NCBI GenBank assembly: GCA_030734395.1
Contig: JAUZTG010000048.1
Span: 2,790,001 to 2,854,000 of the forward strand
Direction of reading: 5' to 3'
From: Sarocladium kiliense
Taxonomy: Eukaryota; Ascomycota; Sordariomycetes; Hypocreales; Sarocladiaceae
Length of the DNA stretch: 64,000 nucleotides
Shown: piece after piece, positions 41,993-52,337 of the stretch
Layout: each line of letters begins with the position of its first letter
Position numbering within the stretch: the stretch's first letter is position 1
Notes under the pieces: generated by a model
Seen by the model: the letters and a program-made list of their open reading frames with translations, nothing else
The model's database searches: none
What the model was told of the DNA's origin: nothing
Made by a program: the position numbers and the translations under genes

Positions 41993-43894
41993 GCTGGGCT
42001 GTGGATAAAAAGTCGAGGAAAGGAGATGCTGATGAGAGTGATGAGAGTGATGAAACTGATGTGAGTTGAGGTGTCGTGAGATGAAGCAAGGCTCTCACTA
42101 TCGACCTCAGAGGCTGCAAGTCCTCCAGCCGCTAGCGTGTACGCAACAACTGCCAGGGTGAAAAGCCGGGAGTCAATTTCTATGAAACCCTTCGAGTCAC
42201 AAAATAACGTGTATTGCAGCACAAGTGGCGATGGGAGGCAGCAACAAGGGAGTGAATCAAGGGCAAAGGGGTTTGTCTGTCAGTAGCCAGAAGCATCCCT
42301 AGTCCACTGGCTTCCACAGCACCGTCGCACCTGTTGAGGCGCGTCTTAATTGGCAGGTGTGGCTCACGCGACGCGATTCCGTTTTTCCCGATCCTTGCGC
42401 CACATCTTCAGCCACACTTCCTGAGTGTTGACATTGAATGCCTTTGAGCAGTGATCCGAACATTGCACAGGGTCATTCTTTTGAGGACCCAGTGAAGATT
42501 CTTTTATGCAGATGTGGGTTACGAATGAGCACAGAGCATGAGAAAAATGCTGGAGTACATGATGGTGATACGTAGCTTCACTGAACGGCATATTGGTTGT
42601 GGGGATTCTTAGGTTTTGTAAAGTATCCCCCTCAACCAACCCTCGAATGAAACTCAGGCGGACTTCTTCCTCAGCTGCTGAGACCAATGCTTAGGCAAGT
42701 GGCCCCCCTCATGTTGATTTGCGAAAAGTGGTAAGCGAGATAGTGGGCATCTGGCCGGCGAAGGGTGGCCCGAGTCCAATGAATCAAGGCATCGCCGGTG
42801 GCAAGATCCTCCATTGTCCGAATAACCTTTCAGATCAACCCATCCATCATTGTTTTAAGGCTATCAAGCTGGCATGGGCCAAATTGATTGACCATTAGAG
42901 TAAGAAGTGCAGACTCGCCGCACACATTAGACCTGTCGACTGGTGAGGGGCATGGAGGGAGGAGGGGTAGCTTCCGTAGGCACCCGGGCACAGGAACCGT
43001 CCTTCCAGAGGTTTTATCACCTTGGGTATCGGGTACTTTGACTTGAGTGGTCTGATACGTATCTACGAGGTCTTTCGGGTGGCTAAGAGAGCCTCTTCGA
43101 AGCGGCACAGGTTTCTCCACCGACTTGGACTACCCAGCCCGTGGATCACAGGCCAACATGCCACATGGCGCAGGATTTCGCCTGCAGCTCACTATCGCAA
43201 TCGCCAAAGACATGTGTACAACGCAACAACTCATTCCGGATCGCTCGCCTGTCTGCAGCAGCATCAGACTAGTAGTCAGGGAAACATGCACTGTCCTTGG
43301 CCCATTCTTCCCTGCCTGCCCTAAAGGAAGCTCAGAGCGGGGATGACGGGGGATGCCAATAGTCCACACTTGGTCTGCTGTTCGCTCGCCTCGGTTTGGC
43401 CTGCCCCGCCTCTTCATATGCAGTAAGAAAAGGGCCTTCCTTTGGACCCTCGTCGATCCTGTTGGATTCTAGCAGGGGCCTAGCCGGACAGGAGTTCGTT
43501 CCCATCAGAGACCTGCAGTAGCTTTGAATGTAGAAAACCAATTCCATGCCGGGGAACGCGGCCGCCTCTGCCATCGCTTGTTAGTGGAACCCACTACACA
43601 CGCCGGTATGTTCGCTGGTTGGTCTCGACTCCTTCATTAGCTGTCGTGGTGTCTGTTGCAGACACGCACAGATGGACCCCTGTTCTGGGTCGGATACAGC
43701 TGCTCTGGTCTCTCGGCACGTCCCCCAGACATGGTGTTGGTGGTGGTGCATGCTGTCATCGTATATTTGAGGGGTTTGCCCAGCCAGGAACAAACTGATC
43801 ACACGTTTCTCGCACTGTCCTCCCACCTTACCGGCTGTTGCTTTTCAATATTCCCCAAATAGATTCATATTCCAACTCAAGAAAGCAGCAAACG
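41993..43894. other. Intergenic, about 1.9 kb, no gene recognised
   Basis: Divergent space between EAF3 (-) and the methyltransferase (+). A minus-strand open frame at 42364-42687 starts with TTG and lacks family motifs; it might be a relic but is not called. Confidence 0.5.
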
Positions 43895-45558
43895 ATGGCG
43901 GATAACTCGACCCCGGCTACCGCGCCGGCCCCTGAGGCTGAGGCTGCGGCTACGGCTCCGGCTCAGACCCAGCCGCCGACGACGACCACGCAGATCTCCG
44001 AAGTGACAGGCCTCCCCAAGCAGACCCCGCAGAAAGCTATCGTTCAGGGTCCTGTTCAAGTAGACGTAAGTGCGAGACGCCTGCCGCATTCCTCTCCGTA
44101 GGATAGGAGCAGAGGCTAAGTCTTTTTATTCATTAGGATAACCTTGCCGAAGAAGATGACGGCTATGGAGGATCGTGAGTCTTCCTGTAACTCATGAAGT
44201 GCTAGAGGTGAAAAAGCAGATGAAGTTGTCTAACTTTGCGATGATAGTGAGGGCTCCGCCAGCTATGTCACTTCGCTGGCTTCCAGCGTCTTCAACTACA
44301 AGTAAGTCATATGCAGAAACGCAACCAATTAATGGATTTCGCTAATCGTCCCGATGGTTAGGTACGAGGTTCGTTCATGCATCAGCTTCGCACGGTGTTT
44401 GCAGCCCCCAATCGCTGACCCAACGATTGCCTGCAGAACGGTCGTCGCTACCATGCGTACCGCGAGGGCACCTACCTGATGGTAAAGTCGCCAATTCACC
44501 TTGATTGTTCGCGAGCAGACAGACTGACGAAATCCTTGCGCCTTAAAGCCCAACGATGACGATGAGCAAGAGCGCATGGACATGGGCCACCACATCTATC
44601 GCCTGATGCTGGGTGGCGAGCTTGGTCTTGCTCCCATTCCGAAGAACCCTCCCCGTGTTCTGGATCTTGGTACCGGAACTGGAATCTGGGCGATGGACTT
44701 TGCCGAGTGAGTGACATCGTTCTGTGACAGAGATGCATGTGTGGTGTTGCATCAACCAACGGCTCCCAAGACCTCGGAACCCCTTGACTAACACTGTCCA
44801 GTGAGCATCCCGCTTCTGAAGTCCTCGGAACAGACTTGAGCCCCATCCAGCCCAAATGGTGCGTTTTCACTTTGAGTAATTACCTCCAAGGCTCCTCTTC
44901 CTGACCATGCATCCAGGACTCCGCCCAACTGCGTCTTTGAGGTCGACGACTTCGAATCCGAATGGGCTCACCGCCGTCCCTTTGACTACATCCACGCCCG
45001 CGAACTCGGCGGCTGCATCTCCGACGCCCCCAAGCTCTTCAGCCGGGCATATGAGGCTTTGAACCCTGGCGGCTGGTTCGAGATCAACGCCACCCGACCG
45101 GGTCGTTTCCTTTCCGATGACGGCACGGATAAGCTTGCCAAGGATGCTCAGTTCTGGATGACGAATATCTGTGAGGGGGCGGGTAAGTTCGGCAAGCCGC
45201 TGGATAGTGCGCATGAATGGGCGGAGCAACTGAGGGAGGCTGGCTTCGTGGATGTGAAGGAGGAGATTCGCAAGGTTAGTGACTGACGTCTCTGATATCC
45301 TCGCAATGGCTAACGTGATCGTAGGTGCCCTGCGGTCCGTGGCCGAAGGATCCGACACTCAAGGAGATCGGAAAGGTACAGCTGTATCAGGAGACACAGC
45401 TCATCTCATCCTACACCCCGGCCATCTTCTCTCGTGTGCTCGGCTGGGAGGAGGCTGAGATCCAAGTCCTCATGGCGAAGACAAAGAACGACCTCAAGAA
45501 CTCGGCTTTCCACCTGTACCTCCCGGTGTACTTCGTTTGGGGCAGGAAACCTGAATAG
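43895..45558 (+). CDS. SAM-dependent methyltransferase, LaeA/Lae1-like
   Basis: Class I methyltransferase of the fungal LaeA-like superfamily. LaeA itself is a nuclear regulator of secondary metabolism, but most paralogues have unknown substrates and some are cluster enzymes, so a regulatory role is not claimed. Nine exons: 43895-44065, 44137-44174, 44248-44301, 44362-44368, 44437-44481, 44549-44706, 44802-44858, 44917-45274, 45325-45558; 373 aa, every phase closing. Exon 4 is only 7 nt (GTACGAG) and supplies the KYE junction in NYKYENGRRYHAYREGTYLM, the usual lead-in of this family. Seen: disordered Ala/Pro/Thr-rich N-terminus, SAM motif I VLDLGTGTGIW (142-152), GTDLSPIQPKW, PPNCVFEVDDFESEW, DYIHARELGGCI, LNPGGWFEI and a C-terminal HLYLPVYFVWGRKP. 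Confidence 0.9.
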
Positions 45559-46169
45559 GGAGTGTGGTGGGATCAATGGCAAGAGGGAACTGGAGGCGGG
45601 TGGTCGTCTGCATTCACAGTCCTACAGCAAGCATATAGCATTCAATTAACAAGAGAGCTTTGCGCCAAGTCTCTGCGGCATCCAGCAACTGACCTCTCAG
45701 ATCCACAGCAGAATGGGAGTTGTTCGTTTTCTATTTCTGCATTGGGCAGATCACGACAATGTCGCATCAGGAGCCGAGTGGTATAGGGTTTACCAAGGGC
45801 GAGTTCGCCCAGCTGGGATGTGCAGGGCTCCTACTATGCTATGCCATAAGAATAGATACCACGCCAGATTTGAATCTTCGCTGCGATTAATATAAACAGA
45901 ATATCATAATGTGACACCATATGTTATATTCGAATCATCGAATTTCCCCTTGGTGAAGCATTGGACAATTGACGTCTGTAATGATGATGGCGGGGCTCCG
46001 AACATCGTCTTAATAAACGCGTACTTCGACCAAAAGACGCGTCTTCCGAACTTACCAGCCAGGACCTTTGAACGCAGCCACCCGCCCGCAATAACGTCCA
46101 GGAACTCTCCATCCATCGCCTTACCCTCGCGACCGACACTGAAACCCACCAAGTTCTATTTATCCCGCC
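45559..46169. other. Intergenic, 611 bp: promoter of NKP2
   Basis: Between two plus-strand genes. No other ORF with coding character. Confidence 0.5.
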
Positions 46170-46798
46170 ATGGCAACCTCCGAAACCGACGTCCTGGCAA
46201 ACTACCTCCTCCGCCCCTCCTCCCTAACCTCCATTCTCACCTTCGAGCAATTCCAATCCTTCTTCCCCACTCAACTCCACGACAAGCCCGAGCTCCGCGG
46301 TCTCTTCCGCGATCTTCGTGCCCAGCGTGATGTGGTGCTTGCGACTGTCGAGGCGAACATCGAGGAAGAGTCAAGGCGTGGGAATGTCATGCGCAAGGAG
46401 GTCTTGAAGGCGAGACAGGGTGCTGCGGCTGCGGCGGAGGAGGATGTTGATGGAGAGGTAGAGCTTGAGAGAGCTGTATGTCTCCTCGGCGCGTCTTGTA
46501 CCCATGTTGTTGAAACTAACCTTGCACCTGTCCGTAGCTATTTGGCAACGACTCAGGCGCTACGAAAACGAAACATACACTCTCGTCCATCGTCCCCGAG
46601 CTCGACGGCGCCGCAAGCGCACTCGAAGCTGAAATCGAGAAGCTCAACGAAGAAGAAGCCGCGCTATCAGAGTCGATCAAGCAGACAGTTGGGGCCCTGA
46701 GCGACTTGCGATACGGGAAGTTCTCCAACGGACAGATCCGCGACGAGGTCGTGGATGGTCTCACGTCACTACGAGAATCATGCGAGAGCAAGATGTGA
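46170..46798 (+). CDS. NKP2: Inner kinetochore subunit NKP2 (Cnl2/Nkp2 family)
   Basis: Small subunit of the constitutive centromere-associated network; in yeast Nkp1/Nkp2 bind the COMA complex. Two exons, 46170-46475 and 46538-46798; 188 aa. Seen: the family's N-terminal pattern TDVLANYLLRPSSLTSILTF with FEQFQSFFP, then LRGLFRDLRAQRDVVLATVE and a basic/acidic helix (SRRGNVMRKEVLKARQ). Exon 2 is largely predicted coiled coil (AASALEAEIEKLNEEEAALS, ESIKQTVGALSDLRYGKFS). The length agrees with other Pezizomycotina members. It lies 2.6 kb from the CENP-Q gene, a partner in the same assembly. Confidence 0.85.
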
Positions 46799-47062
46799 TA
46801 TATAGGAAGCCGGCTACGGGCCTCTGGGAATATTATTGATATCTTATCTTTTTTTAACGACAAGTTTGAGAGATCATGGGAGGGAAGATCTTTAACTAAA
46901 GTTGGTACGTATCGTCTGACAGCTATATCCCACACATCATATAGACGTTGTCACAACATCGTCGTCTCTTTGCTCTACATACGGCCTGGCGCCGTTTGCC
47001 TCATACATTCAATGACTTCGCCTTGCGAGGTAGATGATGGCTCATTACACGTTGTAGCGAAA

Positions 47063-47973
47063 TTAGTGACCCTGCATGCGGCGGGACCTGCAAGAACATT
47101 CTGTCAGCAACGCTGTCCATGGAATAGCTGGATCAGGGGTATAACATACATCATGGAGCGGGAGGCGAAAGAGACAACCAGCATGAAGAGCCAGTTGGGG
47201 AAGATGTTGAAGAACCACAGAATGTAGGCGAAGGGCATGCCAAGACCGAGCTTGGAGACCTGGCCATTGAAAGGGTGGAAGTAGGAGTCGACCTCGGTCC
47301 AGCGGTCATCGGCAGCCTTGTCGTCGACGCGAAGGGAGATCATCTCATCAGAGGTAGCCTTGGTGACGTTGAAGCGGTGCTTGTAGATCTTGACCTCCTC
47401 GGGGTTGGGAACCATGTCAATGGCCCAGATGTGGCCGGCGCCGATCATCCAGCTGCTGCACAGGAGAGGCTGGTCGTCGCAGTTGAGGTAGCCCATCTTG
47501 GGGCTGCCGGGGGAGAGGGCGAACTTGGCAGCGGTCTCATTGAAGGCAGCCTCGAGCTGACCACAGCGACCTATGGTTCGGGAAGAATTAGCGAACTGAA
47601 GATAATTACCACGCGACCGGGCTCCAATTCACAAGCAGCCACCAGTCGCGACATGAGGATACTGAGGGGAAAACTTACCACTGCAGGTGGTGTTGCGACC
47701 AGACATGAGCACCCACCACTCAATGGGCTTGACAGTCTCGGGAGTGACGCCCTCATGCAGAGTCTCCCACCAGTTCTCCTTGGTGAGAGTGTGCAACCTT
47801 AAAGAACCGAGCTTTGCCTCAAGAGCAGCGACGGGGTCGTGGATGCCAGTGTGGGGGATCTTGGAGCCCAGGTTGCCGAGGAAGTTCTGGAACTGCGCGA
47901 CATAGTCACCGGCGTCCTGAGCGGCAGCAAAGGCGGGCAGGACCGCGGCGATGGTGGCGAGGGAGAAGCGCAT
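47063..47973 (-). CDS. Secretory-pathway membrane protein with a thioredoxin-like lumenal domain, unnamed
   Basis: Exons 47679-47973, 47150-47570, 47063-47087; 246 aa. Seen: signal peptide MRFSLATIAAVLPAFAAA, a region with WWETLHEGVTPETVKPIEWW, then TTCSGRCGQLEAAFNETAAK in the place where thioredoxins carry CxxC, here CxxxC (Cys97, Cys101), followed by MGYLNCDDQPLLCSSWMIGA, which resembles the thioredoxin strand-helix with its second Cys pair. Potential N-glycosylation sites NTT, NET and NVT. A transmembrane segment (ILWFFNIFPNWLFMLVVSFA) precedes a short basic tail ending SRRMQGH; the last 8 residues come from a 25-nt exon. This fits a type I ER protein, perhaps a redox or folding factor. 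I do not recognise a named homologue; the thioredoxin assignment is by pattern only. Confidence 0.75.
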
Positions 47974-49404
47974 GATGGGCGGTTTGTTTTGAGGGAGGGT
48001 GAGGGTTGATGAGGAAGTGAGGATGGGAAGAGGAGGAGAAGGAATTAAAGGACAGATAAGGTGATTAAAGAAGGTGGTGGCGAATTAGCGGCGTGGAGTA
48101 AGCAAACAAGATGCTTCAATTCCCCAAAGTATCGAAGGAGTGTCGTTTCAGAATAGCTCGAACAAGAAAGAAACTCAGGTTCGAAGCAAATGAGGAGGAC
48201 GAGGATGAAGGTGTTGGAGTAGAAGGAGGAAGTGGAAAATAGAAGAGACAGGGCAACGACAAGGGGGCCAGTGAGTAGAAACGCAAAGATTGCGATGGAT
48301 TGGGAAAATAAGGGTTTCCCGCTTTCCTGGAGATTTCTTGAGATTGACCCGGTGATGGTTGGGGTAATCCCTGGTCAGAAGGTACATGTGGAATTGCAGT
48401 GGGTGTCTGCGTGGGAGGAAGTAGCTCTGCCAAGGGATGGGAGGAGACCCTGGGTGGTGTCCCTGGACCAGAGGGAGGAGAGTCGATGCTGGGGGTGGTG
48501 GTGTGGATGGTGTGCTGCTTGAGGTGGGAGCTTGGGCGCGCAGTTTGGCAGTAGCAATGGGTTTGTTGATAGTTTGCGGGGGCTGCGTCTAGACTGGCTT
48601 GGGAGGGGAGCTGTGCCAGCAACGGCCCGCGGCTAGCAAACGTGGGCGCATGCGCGATGGTGAGTTGGTGACGCGATGCGGCTACAGTGCTACGTTTACT
48701 CCCTGCTGCAGAATGTTGTCAAGCAGGTATATCAGCGATGTTCGCGACAATGAAGCCCTGCTGTATTTTCGCCATCACGTTGCTGTGCCTTCCAGGTTCA
48801 AGGTGATGCTGTCTGGCGCGTCAGTGGCCTGGCAGCCTCCATCCCCATAGTGGCGTAACCATTGGCAGTGGCCAATTCAATTCAGCCGGAACACGGGCCG
48901 CTGAAGACGCTCCAGTTGGGCACTACAGCCCTCTTCGACGATTCTTTGGAAGCTTCGTCCGTGGCTCGGGCCATGTGTATGCCTTGGTTCTAGAACATCA
49001 AGTACAAAACGAGCTGGAATTCGCCAGAAGCAATGCGACCTGTTTAGCCCTCTCGATTCTTTCCTGATGTCAGGAAGATGGTCTGGAATAGAGCGTTCGG
49101 TATTGTAAAAGGCAGAGACGAACTATCTCCACGCGCAAGGATCCCATAATATCCATCATAGTTGTAGTATATGCCTATTCTGTACTTTTTTTTTGTTCTC
49201 TTCTATTGTTTCTAATGTCCAATTTCTTCCATACATCAGGCGCTTGCCAAGTGCCAGCACCATATCGTTGCACTGCATCCTACTCAACGATGACAACACA
49301 CCTCCCAGAGCAGAGCTCCTTGCCCCACTTCTAGTCGACAGCACCTCCCAGCGCGAACTTCGTCTACGCAACCATCGGGCTGAAGAAATGACTTGAATAT
49401 TAAT
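47974..49404. other. Intergenic, about 1.4 kb: divergent space between the thioredoxin-like (-) and CENP-Q (+) genes
   Basis: Only TTG-started or short ORFs. The minus strand from 47974 to about 48560 is C/T/A-rich, consistent with a 5' leader of the thioredoxin-like gene. Confidence 0.5.
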
Positions 49405-50851
49405 ATGGTAAGTCTATCGTTCTCACCTGAGCTACTATGTACTTATACGTTCTCCTTCTTCTTAGCCGCCACAGAAGAGAAAACGCGGTCGTCCAGCCGC
49501 TGCCGCCGTCGCGTCTCCCACCGAACCAGACGCGTCGCAACAAACCACCAGCCAGCGACCTCGCAAAGGAGCGAAACCATCACCACCGCCACCCGAATTG
49601 GACCGCCCTGCCCGTGCCTCAGGTCGCACCGGAAAATCAGCTTCAACGGCTACTACAAAGAGAGCAACCGCCGCTGAACCATTAGGGCGGCGGCGGCGTT
49701 CCTCGCTCCATGAAGTCCAACCAGAGGAGGCGCAGAATCAGTCTGCGCAGAAGAAAGTTGATGGCAGGAGGAAGAGACGGTCAAAGGGAGGAGGAGAAGA
49801 TGACACACAGGCAGATACTGCGCCAAAGAAGCGTGGTCCGAAACCTCGAGGGAGACCATCGCTAGACGCCAGCAAGACTGACACACCAAGACGATCCAGC
49901 GGCGGCACCACTCAACCGTCGCAACAACAAGTAGCCTCTCCTAAACAGCCTCCCACTCGTCGACGACACTCCAGCGCCGCCACAGTCGAGTCGGAGGAAG
50001 CACCACCTCCGTCTCCTCCCAAGCCCTACCCTCACATCGCCCGTCGCACAAGACGCATCCGCCGCTCCCACATCTCCTCCAAATGGTCCCCCCTGACCGC
50101 CCCTTCCCTCGCCGCCGCGAACACAATCCTCACCCTCGCCCACCGCCCCATTCTCCAACGCCTCTCTCAAACCTCCCAACGCCGCCAGCACACGTTCGCC
50201 GCCCTCCGCCTCATCACCAACCGCATCAACCGTCGTCTCGCCCGCGGGATCCCCTTCCCCCCATCTGCTGCTACTGGCTCAGGGGTTGGGAGGGAGACGG
50301 AGCTGGATTTTGAGGGTGTCTTGGATGGGAGGGCGGTGCTGGAGAGGCAGCTTGATCCAGGATTGCATGCTGTTGAGTTGTTGAGGAGGGAGAAGAGGAG
50401 AGTTGAGGGGGAGTTGGAGAGGGACTATGAGACGTTGAGGAATTTGGAGGCGGGTGCGAGAGGACAAGCGAGGCAGCAGAGAGAGTTGCTGAAGAAGGCT
50501 CATGTTCTTGCGCCTGAGGGCTTGAAGCGTGGCAATGATCGAGAGGAGGACAGAGTGGTGTTCAAACGCGAGGATTCGGAGACACAGGGTTCTTTCTTCA
50601 AGGTAAGCTTCCTCATGGCGATCAAATATACCGATATGGACATCACAAGCTAACAGACCGCTCAGGATTTGCAAGATGAGGAGATGAAGGATGTTGCTTT
50701 GCAGCTCGGTGGTCATGTCGACAGCATTAGAGCCAACCTACAGCAGGCAGAGGGGATTGTGCCGGAGATTGCAAAGAGCAGGGCAGCATTGCAGACTGTG
50801 CTCATGAAGCATCTGGACAGAGAGCAGTATGAGAAGGTGATACTGGGCTGA
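49405..50851 (+). CDS. Inner kinetochore protein CENP-Q/Fta7 (Okp1 counterpart) with AT-hooks
   Basis: CENP-Q is a member of the constitutive centromere-associated network (Okp1 in budding yeast, Fta7 in fission yeast), paired with CENP-U. Exons: 49405-49407 (ATG only), 49466-50602, 50666-50851; 441 aa. The ATG is followed at once by intron GTAAGTC...CTTCTTAG; exon 2 starts PPQKRKRGRPAAAA. Two AT-hook-like motifs are seen: KRKRGRP (5-11) and KKRGPKPRGRP (122-132). A basic, Pro/Ser-rich disordered half is followed by RRTRRIRRSHISSKWSPLTA and a helical region (ERQLDPGLHAVELLRREKRR) ending in the short exon DLQDEEMKDVALQLGGHVDS, as in the CENP-Q domain. The C-terminus is HLDREQYEKVILG. Assignment rests on layout and pattern, not on a search. 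Confidence 0.78.
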
Positions 50852-51281
50852 TAGCCATGTACGAAGGCAGAAGGTCAACCGCTGGATAATGAGACCATGA
50901 TACCAAATGATACCACTAAGTTTACTCTTCGAAGAGTGCTGTACACTACTCTGGTCCTCCTTTGACACTTACCTGGAAGGACTGCATGGCGCAGACCAAT
51001 ATTCATATTCCTTATTTGTAACATTCACAAACCAAGGACACTGATGCCAAACATGAGACTTTTTCATGTTCATATTTTTTTTCTCATTTGTTCATACATA
51101 CACAACACACAATCCAAGAAAACAGAATATGCGCGCCCAGCGCCCCTCTTTTCCAAACCCCCCCTTTATCCCAAGAGAAGAAGAAAGGAGGAAAGTAGAA
51201 AAGAAGAGAAAGGAAGAAACTATCTCACAAGGGTAGAAGAAGATGAAGGCGTCTCCGTGAGGAGACTTGACGGCTTGTCAT
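50852..51281. other. Intergenic, 430 bp, convergent
   Basis: 3' flanks of CENP-Q (+) and the acidic secreted protein gene (-). A/G-rich tract around 51175-51245. No gene. Confidence 0.5.
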
Positions 51282-52337
51282 TTATCGGACCATGCGGAGG
51301 AAGCCAGTAGGGTTGGCGACACCGGGGGTGACAGACGGCTCGCCGACGGGGGTGACGGGAACGGGGACGACGGTGACGGTCGCCTCAGGGACGCCGGAAG
51401 AAGTAGAGGCAGGGCACTCATCGTCTTCCCCATCGTCACCGCCCTCAGAAGACTCGTCCTTGTCCTCAACAGGCTTGTCCTTGCCGCCTTCGGCACTCTC
51501 ATCGGAGTCTTCCTCATCGTCCTCCTCATCGTCAGCCTCTCCGGCGACACACTCATCATCTTCATCATCATCCTCCTCATCCTCGGCGTCCTCATCCTCG
51601 TCGGCAACATCAGTGGGAGAGCTGGAGCCATCCTTGGTCTTGTTGCTGCCGTCGACGGTGACGTAAACGGTGGAAGCGGGAGCAGTGACGGTGACAGTGG
51701 AAACAACGCAGTCGCCATTGCCGTTGCTGTCACCACCGTTGTTGCCACCGTTACCCTTGCCGGAGTCACCATTGGGCTTCTCGCTGCTGCCGGTGGCAGT
51801 GGCGGCGGGGACGGTCAGAGTATGAGTGGAGGTGGAGGTAGCAGTGGTGGTAGTGGTAGATTCCTCCTCAGGCTTGTTGCCATTGGGAGACTCAGGCTTC
51901 TCATCGGAGTCCTCGATAGGAGTGCCAGGGGTACCAGTCTCCTCAGGAGACTCGGGCTCAATGTGGGTGGTGATGATGCTGACGGTGCTGCCCGTGATGA
52001 TACCCTTGTCGGCATCCTCAATAACTGAAGACGAAACAGCGGGAGCCTCAGAGACGGGGCAGACAGTGGTCTTGAGGACAACGGTGTTGGTGACGGTGAC
52101 GATAGCCTTCTCAGACTCGGGGAGCTGATCGATGGCGGTCTTGTCAGCAGGGCAGTTCGTCACAGTCTCGGCACAGCTGGTGATGGTCTCGACGTTGGTC
52201 TGAATGACGGTGAGAGTGGTCTGGGCGGCACCATCGGTGATAGTCTCATTGTCACCACGGATGCGCATCATACGGGGGAAGGTAGCGGCGTTGGCCAGGG
52301 CGCCGAAAATGGCGACGGCAGCGATAGCAGACTTCAT
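51282..52337 (-). CDS. Secreted Ser/Thr-rich protein with acidic blocks, unrecognised
   Basis: Single exon, 351 aa, ATG at 52337; the in-frame open stretch up to 52727 is taken as 5' UTR. Seen: signal peptide MKSAIAAVAIFGALANAA; a region with paired Cys and Thr/Val repeats (TVIQTNVETITSCAETVTNC, TVTNTVVLKTTVCPVSEA), of the kind found in fungal wall or GPI-type serine-rich proteins; a Thr-rich block STTTTTATSTSTHTL; Gly/Asn-rich GNGGNNGGDSNGNGD; then two long Asp/Glu blocks (for example DEDEDAEDEEDDDEDDE). It ends in a Val/Pro-rich part and GFLRMVR, with no hydrophobic GPI signal, so it is probably secreted or wall-associated by other means. No enzyme domain is seen. Function unknown; the acidic blocks could bind cations. 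Confidence 0.78.
   Translation of the reverse strand: MKSAIAAVAIFGALANAATFPRMMRIRGDNETITDGAAQTTLTVIQTNVETITSCAETVTNCPADKTAIDQLPESEKAIVTVTNTVVLKTTVCPVSEAPAVSSSVIEDADKGIITGSTVSIITTHIEPESPEETGTPGTPIEDSDEKPESPNGNKPEEESTTTTTATSTSTHTLTVPAATATGSSEKPNGDSGKGNGGNNGGDSNGNGDCVVSTVTVTAPASTVYVTVDGSNKTKDGSSSPTDVADEDEDAEDEEDDDEDDECVAGEADDEEDDEEDSDESAEGGKDKPVEDKDESSEGGDDGEDDECPASTSSGVPEATVTVVPVPVTPVGEPSVTPGVANPTGFLRMVR

Noticed and set aside
42364..42687. Minus-strand ORF of 107 codons ending in a basic stretch (WRKDREKRNRVA)
   Set aside because: Starts with TTG, no family signature, no neighbouring exon that would extend it; possibly a relic but unsupported.
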